64,000 nucleotides of DNA, taken from positions 744,001 to 808,000 of the forward strand of contig NW_020194517.1 in the NCBI RefSeq assembly GCF_002865645.1, written 5' to 3'. A program made the translations under genes and the position numbers. The notes below the pieces were generated by a model that did no database searches, was not told where the DNA came from, and saw nothing but the letters and a program-made list of their open reading frames with translations. Source of the DNA: Hyaloscypha bicolor E. Its lineage: Eukaryota > Ascomycota > Leotiomycetes > Helotiales > Hyaloscyphaceae. This document shows, in pieces, positions 22,001 through 32,745 of this stretch (within the stretch, counting starts at the first letter, position 1; each line of letters starts with the position of its first letter).

Positions 22001-25000
22001 TCAGATATCAGCAGGCACCTCGCTCTCCCCATTCTGCGATCCCTCGTGAATAGCAGTAGAAGGAGAAAGTGGTTCGTCCACTGCCTCGGCCAGCGCATCT
22101 GCCTGTGTCATGCCATTCTGCCTCTCCCAAACTTCCCTGCGGATCCTCTCATCCTTCGCCTTTCTGGCGCGCTCGACCTCCTCGAAACCGCCTGCCTTTT
22201 TCAGCTTCCCCTCTTCCACGAAAGTCCCCAGTTCTTTCTGGAACTCTCCACCTCGACGGCTTTCGAGTTCTCGCTGGCGGAGTTTCTCGGCACGCTCGAT
22301 GGCTTCGAGTCTGTTTTCGTGGTTGGGTTGCAGGGCGCGAACTTCTCCTAGTACGCCTTCTTTGGCGAGAGAGGGGTCGGCAGCTGGGATAACGACATGA
22401 TTCAAGCCTCGGCCGAGTATGCGTGTTCCAGAGCCAGGGGCGTCTTTCATCTGTTCCTTGGTCGCTTGCTCCACCAGTGCGAACGTCCCAGCAGCCTTCT
22501 CAAGATCGTCTTGAAGATCAGTGGCGAGGTCCTCTGCCATAGTCACTTCCTCGCGGTCATTGCAGACGGTCTCGAGCTCCTGTTCCCAGATCTTGGTCCA
22601 GACCGGGCGCTCACGTTTCAAGTAGTCTTGCATCTTCTTGAGCTCCATTGTGGCCTGGGAAAGATCTTTGGCAACGGTCTCGAGTTGACGAGGAAGAGGA
22701 CGCACGCCACGCAAAACGACGTCTTTGCGAAGATCTTCGACGATATCTTGGAGGTCATCAACTTGTTTAACGAGCTTGTCGGACTCTTCACCAAGCTGTT
22801 TCCTGCCAGTGTTGATGTAAGCACGACCTTTTCCATCCTTGATATCAGGAATGGCGGCCTTGATAGCTACGCTTTTTACAGAAGTGGCCTTAGTGCGAAT
22901 GATAGACATCGAGTTTTGAATATCGGATTGAAAGCCAGAATAGGTCTGTCGAAGGACAGCAAGATCTCGCCGCAGGCTTTGAATCTCGCTCATTTGAGCC
23001 GAAGTGTTGATTTTCGAAGGGCTGATAAGTGGGCTGTTTCGTTGATTATTATAAGACACCCTCGACAAAGGCGCTGCCGCTAATCTAGCAATATCCCTTG
23101 CAGTGTCATTCTGCCGCTCAGATACACGCTGGATGGTTGCCGAGTTGTCCTCGACTGATGTTTTCACCACGTCCATCATCGACCTGAGTCCGCCTATTCC
23201 TTCATCGATATGACGCTTCACCTCATCCAACACCTCAACATTCAGCACCAGTACAGACCTATCCTTGATGTCATTGAGGTCCTCAAGCTCATGACGGACA
23301 CCTGAGACGGGATCCTGAATATAGATCTCAGGGAGATCTGTACCATTACTATGTGTATTCCACGCAAATTTCTCGATGAAAGCAAGTTGCAGCCGGGCCA
23401 TGGACAGGTCGTTGTACCCATCAGTAAGAACAAACTTCTTGACCTTTGACTTGTACTGTAGGAATATTGTCAATTCTTTGCCTGGAGGAGGTGATGGTTC
23501 AGGCGTGAATTGTCTGTCCTGACTCGAAGACACAATAGTGGCCTGCTGCTGGTTTCGGGGCGCCTCGGAGAATTCAATCTGGTCTTTGGCGGTACTACTA
23601 GGTGAAGCCCCTGGTAGGAGTGGTAGAGCATCGCTGGGGGGGCCTTGGAGGGTTGCACTTGGCGTATCAAAATTGACGGGCGGTTGCCTTATCTTATCTT
23701 CTGGCGTCTTTGCAGTTGGGCTATCGTCCCTGGGTGGTTCACTTGGTGCTTGGATTACTTGAGCTTTTGAGCCTTCTTCTAATACCCGACTTGGGATGCG
23801 GACTGGTGAAGCCTCAGTTGCAAGACGCGACTGTTGGCGGTTGTGTCTTTGATCTCCTCGGTTTTGAACAGCTCTCATAGACTCTCTAGCATCATTCCTT
23901 CCCCTATTGGGAATGGGAGAGTTCTGGGCAGGGGGTGGAAGCAGAGGCACACCATTCGGAGATGCACCGAGGTGCTTAGAGATCTGATAAGCTGAATATC
24001 GTCTCGACGCTCGCCTCTCGAGATCACCACCTCTCTGTAACGCCGCAAGTGCATTTTGCTGCTTGGGTGGCGGAGGAGGTGGTGGAAAGGCGTCTACACT
24101 AAGCTCTTCCGGCCCTGCTCGCCGCGAATTTTGTGACTCGTCTCCGGGATAAGGTGGAATGATTGTCATGGCTTGCATTGTTGAACTTGACAGTGTTGAC
24201 TGCTCTGAAGACAGAGACCCTCTTGATGGATCTCTACCGGGAAGTCCTCTTCTATTGGGGTTCGCAGATGATGAAGATCCCCTGGGAGGAACGCCAATCT
24301 CATTCGGCATTGCGCTGTCCCTATTCTCAGAGATACTGCCATCTTGAAAGCTGTTCGATATCCCTTGATCGAGTAATGTGCTAAGTCCAGTGTTGCCACT
24401 ATTGACGCTGCTAACGCTGCTGTTCCGAGGTACATCCAACACGCCATTTTGACTTGACCCCTCTCTCGACTGTTTTTGCCGAAGTTTTTGTTGTTTTCGT
24501 TTCAGGCCGTGAAGTAGATTTATGATGATATCTCGGATTCTAGGCAGATATTTTTCCAAGCTTTCGACACTAGCTTCTTGACTAAGAGTTGACTCGAGGA
24601 TGTGTCGTAGAAGCTCAGGTACGTTGCCTAGGTCGGAGGTATCGACATTGATAGCGGTGAAGGCTCTACAAGCTATATTGAATTCGTATCCTAGCCTAAC
24701 ATATACATCTGAGACTTGTGCATCTGTAGCCTGGTGTCTGGACCACTGTGTCAGGGTTTCGAGAAGCTGTTTCGTTGCGACTAGGAGGTGGGTGACACTC
24801 TTCTCGATCTGCGATAGAGGAGGAGCAGTCTGGCTGCTTTGGTTCGGTTGGGGTGGCTGAATCGCAGAACATGTCAGCTCTGCAGTGAATGAGCGGAGGG
24901 GGTTATGAAGCGAAGCGCTCGCAATGACGGACGCGCTTTCGGTCTGGCACTTACATTCTGTCTCCTGCTGCCACCGTTTGCTAGCGATTTCGCAGAAGAT

Positions 25001-25128
25001 GACGATGTCCGTGGCTGACTTCCAGGGCCGGGGGACATAGATCGTGCGGGGACGGTCGGTGGAGGTCCTGGATCTGCGGCTGGCGACCTTCGCTGTATCG
25101 ATCTTTGAGAGGTCGGGGGCGCCTGCAT
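22001..25128 (-). CDS. bud6: Bud6/AIP3 actin-interacting polarity protein
   Basis: Two exons, 25128-24955 and 24856-22001, separated by a 98-nt intron, give 1009 aa. In-frame TAA precedes the ATG at 25128. After a Pro/Ser-rich start there is an N-terminal helical domain (about residues 75-190) with QIEKSVTHLLVATKQLLETL, VYVRLGYEFNIACRAFTAI and IRDIIINLLHGLKRKQQKLR. A long disordered region follows with a poly-proline run (FPPPPPPPK). The AIP3 domain begins near residue 515 (KELTIFLQYKSKVKKFVLT, MARLQLAFIEKFAW, IYIQDPVSGVRHELEDLNDI) and continues into a long coiled coil. Bud6 binds actin monomers and formins at sites of polarised growth and septation; this role is from family knowledge. The length is in the usual range for filamentous fungi. 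Confidence 0.92.
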
Positions 25129-25992
25129 CTCTGCGATTTAAAATGCGGCTCTAGCATACAATCATAGCGTCGTGAACATGAGTTCCCACAGAACAGGTGC
25201 ACTCGCTGTGAGGAGGTATCGTATGTCTATCCTGGCAGATTTGCGGTTCGACGATTTCTAACCTGTCCGGTCTCACATCAAGCAAGTGAAGTTCATGGTT
25301 CGTTACGTTAGGTCGTTGGCGGAGGAAACATCTTGCTAACCGAAAGCGCTAGGCTTCATTTAGACACTCCATGAAACAAACAACACTTGCAAAAAATGCA
25401 GTCACAACTTTCTTCACGTCTTGACACTGTCAAAGCAAACGGAGTTGAGCTATTGATCAAAGCTAATATCGACACAGAGGGGCAGGCATCGCTCCAACCC
25501 CTAAGTTAACCGAGTGAGCATCGGCTCAAAGACAAGCCTGTCCTGCGGGAGTTGGGGAGATCCTTCCTCGGAAGACTTTCTGCAGCTCTCTCTCCTTACT
25601 AAGGTCGAGCGATCCTGGCATTCTTTTTCCTCCGGCCTCCCTCTCCTATGCATCGATGATCCGCGACATGAGAGCGAGAGAAAAGACGTGGCCTCTCGTT
25701 GACCTGAACCATTCTATTCCAGAGTGATTTATTTATTTTCAGTTTTCAGTCTTGCGAGAGAGTTCGAGCAAATTGCCAAAGCAGAGGGGCACAGTCACAA
25801 GACAAACCCCCCAAGCTCAGGAGTCAGGAGTCAGGAGGCAGCACTCAGGTAACTCTTACAACAGGCTAGCCGGTCCCTGTGCCCAAAGGCTTTCTGCAGA
25901 GTGGGGGGTATTCGTATTGGGCGAGTAGTTCTGCCGGGCTTTTTGCGAGACAGTGTGTTGATAATAGCATGCATCTCTCATACTGCCCACAA

Positions 25993-26018
25993 TGCAAACG
26001 CAAACGCAAATGCAAATG
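25993..26018 (+). repeat. Short tandem repeat of a GCAAAC/GCAAAT hexamer
   Basis: About four consecutive copies of a 6-bp unit, in the gap upstream of the Pbp1 gene. Confidence 0.6.
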
Positions 26019-26834
26019 GTATTGTGGTCCATCCAGACCCTGCTCTGTGCGCTGTCGAAGGTAAATATAACGATCACGGACCACGGCACTTTATGCTCCA
26101 TGCTTGATTGGCGCATGCCGGCTGGCACTTCTCGTGGGATTGGCTCCTCCAGCAATCAGCCGCCTGCGCCTCCCCTGTCACGGAGAGGGTTCTCCTAATA
26201 AGCGTGCGCCAGCCTCCAGGTGCTATGATCGACAAAATCCGGGGCAGCGCTGAGCTGGAGGAGAGCACAGCGTTGGAGCCTTGGAGGACACGGCCAAAAA
26301 CGGACTGCTACAAGTACTTTGTAATAAGTCTGCTAAGTCTGCTAGAGAAGAAACTGCATGTGAATCCGTGAATCCCTCCCTACCGTGGATGGGATCATGG
26401 TCTGTGATTCGGTCTCCCTTTCCTGATACTGATACGGTATTCCCTGGGTCTCACCGATGAAATCTAGACCTAGGCCCCGGGTATTCGAACACATAAGCGA
26501 TCCTCGTCGGGTACTCCCACGCTGTCCAGCTCGAGCTGCTGCTGCTGAGGACGAGAAGAGGACCGACTGTGGAGGCGTGGAGGCCATTGCAAAGCGAACA
26601 GCTCCAAAGCGTGGGCTCCCAAGCGTGGGCCCCAAAACACACAGTGTCATGGCGATGATGGCCTTGAGTGGCTTAAAAAAAGTCGTGCTCGTGTGCTTGA
26701 GAAGCCAACCCTTCTTCATTCAGTCACCGCTGCTGCTCCAAACCCTAACGACGTGGTCCTTCTATCCAGACACAGGACCCTTTGCATCAACTCTATCGAT
26801 CCAGTCTCGCGTTGTCTTGCTCTCTTCGTGCCCT

Positions 26835-26866
26835 GCCCGGCCCTGCCCTGCCCTGCCCTGCCCTGC
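26835..26866 (+). repeat. CCCTG pentamer microsatellite
   Basis: Several CCCTG units in a row within the pyrimidine-rich leader region. Confidence 0.6.
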
Positions 26867-27939
26867 TCTCTGGAGTTGAGCTCTTTACGTTCGTTCGCCC
26901 CAGCAGTTGCGCCCGCACCTCCACGTCCCTTCCCGGAAGCGTTTAAGCTCCCGTTGCAAGGGGCTTGAAAGCTCGCCCAGTCAACGCCGCCGAAGCAGAA
27001 ACCCAACTAAAATCCAATCCGACTCCGACCACCTCTTTCTACCCACTACCAATTCTACGCAACTGCTCGAACCTCACGTTCTGTCCTTCAGAGCACTCGC
27101 CCCATCCTCCTCCCCTCCTCTCCTCTCCCTTCCCATCTCTGCCCTACGTGCGGTTCATGGCCGGAGAGCGTGCGTGCATTTATTGAGTCCTTTCATTCTT
27201 CTCGCGCTTTTTTGTCCTTAATTTTGACCACCGCACGATTGCTTGCTTGCTCAACCCCCAACCACCCCCCTCGCATTTTCCGTCACCTTCCACCTTCCAC
27301 CTCCCGCCTCCACAATCGACACCACGCACCAGCATCGCGCAGACTCCGCATCCTCCGCTCGAGGGACGTTGGTGGATGTTAGAAGGAGAGGACAGGAGGG
27401 CATCGCGAGTTTTTCAATCTCCCGAGGTGAGACACCACTTCTTCACATCCAGCCTCCTCAGGCAGCCCTGGATTGGAACTTGCAGCTTCCAGCATCGACC
27501 AGCCCAATATGAACGACCATCTTAATGGCGTTTCTAGAGCCGCGCATCTACTGACAGCTTTCAATTTTGTAGACAGGCTTCCTTGCGGCGGAAAGCTTGC
27601 CTCACTGGGCACGGGTTTATCACCGGAACAAACACAATTTCAGTATTGGCGCGACTGTTCATGATCAGTGAACGATCTGCGCAAGGCTATCAATCACCAG
27701 GTGAGTCTCTCAATTCATTCATAGATCTCAGCCTTCCATGCCAGACTGGCTCCTCAGCTTCACATGCTGCAGCAGCCCAACGTGCGTGTCACGTCGCCTG
27801 AGCCTGGTTGGGAAAAGTGCATTTCCGCGCTCGCCTTTCCACAACATTGAGAATATCTCCTAATGCGTCTCGAGCCTAGATACCGCAGCCTCTGAATTGA
27901 CGATTCTTGTACGGAAGGCACTGGCTCGAGTAAATCTAG

Positions 27940-30920
27940 CCGGTCCACACCCTTATAATGGTCCAGGGTAAGAAGGCCAACGAAATGTCGAACGGCACAA
28001 ACAAGTATCAACAGCCCAACATGGCCTTTCAGCGAAACAATTTACCAGATTCTCGTGGAGGTAGCGCGGGCAAGAGTGATGGAAAGCCACAGAATGGTGA
28101 GTTGGAAATGTTCCAATTCAGTGCCAGCACACTGACTTCAATTAGGCAATGCCAGTTTCTTCCGCACAGATGCTGCGATCTCTGGTGCCAAAACCCAAGG
28201 CGAGCGGCCGCTTCAGAGATGGGTAGACGATGGCCCTGCACCTGTCGATGCTTCTTTGGAATCTGGACGAAATTCGAAGTCTACAGGAGCCTGGGACCAA
28301 TTCGCCGAGAACGAACGCCGCTTCGGGCTGAAGACCGACTATGATGAAAACATCTACACAATGCCCATCAACAAGAACGACCCCCAATACAAGCAAAAAG
28401 CAGCTGCGGCTGATAAGATTGCAAGAGAAATTGAGCATAATGTACCTACCAATCCGCATGTGGCAGAAGAGCGCATTATAGATAATGTGGGAGGAGATGA
28501 TGGTGTTGATGAAGAAGAGAAGTAAGGCACGCACCCCTTCCTCAATGCTCTTTGCTCACAATTATGCAGGTACAGTGGTGTCCGCCGTCAACAAGAGTTC
28601 CCACCTCTGGGCTCAGTGAACAACAACAAATACACACCCCCAGCGAGACGAGCTCCTACTGGACAAGCCACTGTCAGTGGTGCACCGGTCGATCCGGCCA
28701 TCATATCTTCACAGCTTGCCCGTCCCGATAAGCCAGCAGCTGAACGCCCAAAGCCCGCTGTGGCTGCCAAGGCATCAAAGCCAGAGTTAGCTACCCCTCC
28801 TACTACAACCGAATCCAGCTTTGCTGCTACCCCAGAGACGAAAGCTACACTCACCACAACACCATCCTCCTCTAGTCGTACCGCATCTCCTCAGGTCAAA
28901 CCTGAAGGTGTTCCGAATGCTACCGCGACCGTTGAGCGCGACGTTACAAACGCCTTCAAGACTTTCGCGACTCGGGAGAGGAGAGTCGTTGAGAACGCTC
29001 GCATGACGAAGGCGAAAAATGATAAGGAAATCAAGTTGAATGACTTGAAGAAGTTCGCAAACAACTTCAAGCTCCATACGCCAGTTCCATCTGACCTTGT
29101 CCCGATCATTGCGAAGGATCCTGCAAAGCAAAAAGAGATTCAAGAAAAGGCCAGGCGTAATGCTGAAGAATCGTCGAAGACACATGCCCCCGAGGCCGCC
29201 AAACCTATCGCAGCTGTCCCAGATGCTACTAAGCCCGCGCAGCGTCCAGCACCAGCTCCACACGGCACATCTCCTGCAAACACCTCCAACCGCCAGAACC
29301 CTGGACGCAATTCTGCTTTTGTGCAAGGCCCATACAACCCAAACCAGCCCTTCAACAACAGGGGATCTAACCAGACCTCGCAGCCGCAGCCGGCACAAAC
29401 AAACCGCCCAGCTCCAAATCTTGGCGCCCGTTTGAGGAATCAGGAGCAGAACAAGCATAGCCAGATACCAGTGAATCCAATTCCAGTTCATGAAACGCGT
29501 CTTCCACCCACTGGTCCTGCCAATATTGTCGACCCTAACTTCTCACGGCGATCTAGTGGCGTGGCAAGTGTAGGACCAGCTGCCAGGCTGAACCCAAACA
29601 GCATCGAGTTCCGCCCAAGTCCAAATGCTCCATCATTCAGCCCGAACGGTAATCCCAGCACTGGTTCAAGCCCCAGATCGGCTCTCAACACTACTGCTCC
29701 CACCCCAGTTACTCGCTCATTGCTTAAACGCAAGCCTATTCCGGAATCAGAGCGCCCATCTATCAAGGGCAAGTTCAATGCCTTGGAGAATATCAAGACG
29801 TTCAAGCCAGGTCAAGGAAAGGACTGGAAGCCAACTGGAGGCATCAAGCCCGCTTACGATACTCCCCCCATCTTCAGACAGGTTGCGGACGAGGAGAAAG
29901 CAGATTCTACGATCCACATGACCTATGCCAAGACATTTGAGATGGCACACTTCCCGCCACAGACCATGTCTCCCCCAAATCCTACCCACGCCATTCCCCA
30001 GGTTCCACACCAACATCAATTGCCGTTTCATCTACAACAAGGTGTGCATAACAATATGGCTTCAAGACAGTCTCCTCGCCAGCCACCGATGAATCTTCAC
30101 GGCAATCAGCATGCCCATGGACCCACTCCACCATTCAATGGCCACGACGAGCACCGTATGATGCCATCACATTCAGCTCAATCCTATGCATCTCCTCGAC
30201 TTCAGAATGTCCCAATGGCATATCCATCGCCGATGAATCAGAACGCACAATTAGCCTTTCCTCCCCAGATGATGCAATATTCTGGGGCACCACCAATGCA
30301 ACCACAGCTTCGCTCGTTCTCCCAGAGTCATCAGTTCATGCCTCAGCAGGGGCAAATGGGCCCAATCATGATGCCAAATCCCGCCGGCTCATTCTTGACT
30401 TCCCAAGGCATGGCCCCTGGGCCCCAGATGATGTACCAACAGGGAGGACAAGGCCCTTTTATGCCACCTCATAACGGCCCACCCGCCATGCCAGCCAATG
30501 GTTTCCCAAGCCCAGGACGAGGTGCACCAATGATGATGAATCAGGGTTCTCAGCAAGGCCATCAGCAGCCCATGTACGGGATGAATCCTGGTATGAGCCC
30601 AGGACCGCAGTATGTCGCACCCATGTACCCTCAGCAACCACCTGGACAAAGTAAGACCCCTCATTTTCCTCCTACCTCATTCTTACTAACATGAAATAGT
30701 GCCCATGCGCGGGTATGGCGGACCTAATCAGTTTGGAACGAGTCCTCAGCAGATGCATCAATATGGACCTCAACAACATCGAAACAATCATCCGAATGGT
30801 AATTACAACGGTAATAAGAATTTCCAGCAACATGGTCAGCATCCTAATGGACCGGCAAGCAACCAAATTCCCACCGGACCCCAAGTACGACCGTCGGAAG
30901 GCAGCGACGAAACAAAATGA
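27940..30920 (+). CDS. pbp1: Ataxin-2/Pbp1 homologue (LsmAD domain), 5' end uncertain
   Basis: Exons at about 27940-28096, 28146-28521, 28570-30650 and 30700-30920 join in phase. The LsmAD domain is clear: RTDAAISGAK, LQRWVDD, GAWDQFAENERRFGLKTDYD, ENIYTMPINKNDPQYKQKAA and KIAREIEHNVPTNPHVAEER. Next come YSGVRRQQEFPPL and NKYTPPARRAP, a long disordered region, a PAM2-like motif LNPNSIEFRPS (near 29589) that would bind the MLLE domain of Pab1, and a Pro/Gln/Met-rich C terminus. Ataxin-2/Pbp1 proteins act in mRNA stability, poly(A) control and stress granules. Upstream of the LsmAD part only the tail of an Lsm domain (GKKANEMSNGTNKY) is seen. The Lsm core expected before it is not found in the 450 bp upstream, so the N terminus is either on distant exons or altered. 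Confidence 0.82.
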
Positions 30921-31552
30921 GCGACTGAGCTCTGTCGTTGACATATTACCTGGCGCCGATGCCTTTGGCATCAAACCTCGTTTCGTTATAGCATATCTGA
31001 ACATAGCTTCGTGCCAGAATTGGTCTATGCTACATACTTAGAGCTGCTGCGTTATCTGAGGATCCCCAGGTTGCTTGGATTCGCGGCACGAAGCCGAATA
31101 TCGAAGCCTTGGATCGTGACGAGTTCTCATTCCGTCTCGAGCGCATTTGGTGCGTCTTCATGTTTTGCTTAGTTGTGGGCATCAGTTAACATTCGTGGAG
31201 AATCTGATATCAGCAAGGGTTCCCTACATCGTCTCACCAACTGCTCACAATCCAGATGGACAATTCGTACTCCAACTGCAGCTAGGGAGGCCAGGGAGGG
31301 ACCACACCATTGTTCGAATCTCCAGGGACGAGAGTCGTCAATGCAGTGGCGAAGCTGAACAGACTGGCAGGGATATTTGGGACCACACTTTATGGGGACT
31401 TCTGTGGAAAGGTGGACAAGGTCTTTTGCAAAACAAACACCTCGTGGCTCTTGTGGATTTGTATCATAGCTTTAGGTCTACAAGCCCTTCCACCACTACA
31501 CGTCTGCTTGTGACTTGCTCCTAACGTGAACTCCTTCTACTGGTCCAGCTAA
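30921..31552. other. Intergenic region with an orphan coding-like stretch
   Basis: A plus-strand frame at about 31050-31160 has coding-like composition (SEDPQVAWIRGTKP, then DEFSFRLERIW) but no start, no partner exon and no family I recognise. The rest shows nothing. Confidence 0.25.
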
Positions 31553-32161
31553 TCATCCCTCGTCGTCGGAATCTATAAGGGGAGCAATTCCAGCTGCTTC
31601 TTCACTAGGTAGCTGTCGAGGGAACCTGTTGTCACGGTGATCAGCTATCAGAATACACCGCTTCCCCAGTTCAACAGACCATCCATATTCTGCAAAATCC
31701 ACCATCAACTCGCCCAAATTACCTGTCGTGACAGTCACACCCTCACCGCGTAGGGCTTGAGCTTGATTTGCTGCGCCTGATGGATAACCTCTACTCTTTT
31801 ATTAGATTAACAATTGTAGGTTCAACATGAGAAGTGATTACCTCGGTGAGATGATACCCTTCGAGTTGATCACGCGTTGCCAAGGAACGTTTCCATTGTG
31901 GAAAGTTTGGCTTGTATCAGACGAGAGATGCTTGAGGCAAACGCCTACTTGGCGGGGGCGTTGAGCTGGCTTGCATGTCAGTCTTTGTAATTTCAAAGTC
32001 CGATTCCACTGGCGAAAGGGTAACTTTGTAAGAAAAGGGGTCTCACGGGTTCCTATGAGCCTTGCAATATGGCCGTAACTTGTCACCTTTCCATGAGGAA
32101 CCTCTTGGATTGCGCTGTAGACTGCGTGGAAGAACGCTTTTGCTTCGTCTGTTCGAGGCAT
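31553..32161 (-). CDS. atl1: Alkyltransferase-like protein (ATL), MGMT family without the catalytic Cys
   Basis: Three exons, 32161-32047, 31965-31842 and 31790-31553, give 158 aa. The fold of the O6-alkylguanine-DNA alkyltransferase C-terminal domain is recognisable: EVPHGKVTSYGHIARLIG (helix-turn-helix entry), QRPRQVGVCLKHL, NVPWQRVINSKGIISP and LGELMVDFAEYGW. In true MGMT the active site reads PCHR with a Cys that accepts the alkyl group; here it is PWQR, as in Schizosaccharomyces pombe Atl1. Such proteins bind O6-alkylguanine lesions and direct them to nucleotide excision repair rather than repairing them directly. The C terminus adds a short acidic tail. The introns are 81 and 51 nt. Symbol given by analogy to S. 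pombe. Confidence 0.9.
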
Positions 32162-32745
32162 GGTTGCATCTGCTTCTCACATCCTTCCGTGTTCTCGCGA
32201 TGAAAATGCAAGCGGACGCCTTGGAGTTGACACGAGATCCCGTGATTTGCTGGGATCAGCGCCAATCAGCTTCATTCAGATCTTGCATAAGATGGGGTAG
32301 GCTCCCCCAGCTTTAGCTTTTCTTCCAGTATAAAATAGGGAAGCACGAACCCCTTCTCGGGATCATGCATCCTGAGTTGTACAGTAAGTCCTCGGAAAGA
32401 TAGGTCTGCAGCTGGCCGAGACCATCTGTTGTGCCAGCTAGCAGAGGGTCGGCACACCCCGCCATCCTCGTCAGCGGGTCGATTGCGCTACGGGAAATCT
32501 TGCTTCTGATCTTCCCAGCCACCAGATTTCGATATCGAGATCTAAAGTCTATTTTAGATCTTGCCCTCAAGTGCCGTCGTACTTCCTCAGTCTGATGCAG
32601 ATGCATGGACTTTCTTGTCCATAACTTTTCTGGCTAATTAGATGCGTTGTTCATTCATTGCGTAGTGCTGATATCGGGCTCTTTTGTCAGCCTTGCCTTA
32701 GATCTCGAGAGCTCCAACTTTGTTCACACCGCAACGACAAACGCA
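32162..32745. other. Divergent intergenic region
   Basis: Lies between the ATL start and the cysteine-rich repeat gene. Short frames only; presumably the two promoters. Confidence 0.4.

Larger units (their letters stand above)
25129..27939. other. Long divergent intergenic region, pyrimidine-rich leader of the Pbp1 gene
   Basis: Separates Bud6 (minus) from the ataxin-2 homologue (plus). From about 26800 to 27500 the plus strand is strongly C/T-rich, typical of long leaders of fungal regulatory genes. A GTGAGT donor at 27701 and acceptor-like CTAG/CAG sites near 27886-27939 suggest spliced 5' exons that I could not resolve. Confidence 0.4.

Noticed and set aside
22397..23083. 228-codon plus-strand frame inside the Bud6 gene
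   Set aside because: Antisense to a well-supported coiled-coil domain; no independent features.
26440..26530. Possible tRNA because of a TTCGAA box
   Set aside because: Neither strand gives a T-stem, anticodon stem or acceptor stem that pairs.
28787..29491. 234-codon minus-strand frame across pbp1
   Set aside because: Shadow of the low-complexity region of the ataxin-2 homologue.
31300..31330. GTTCGAATC B-box-like sequence suggesting a tRNA
   Set aside because: No A box or cloverleaf could be folded around it.
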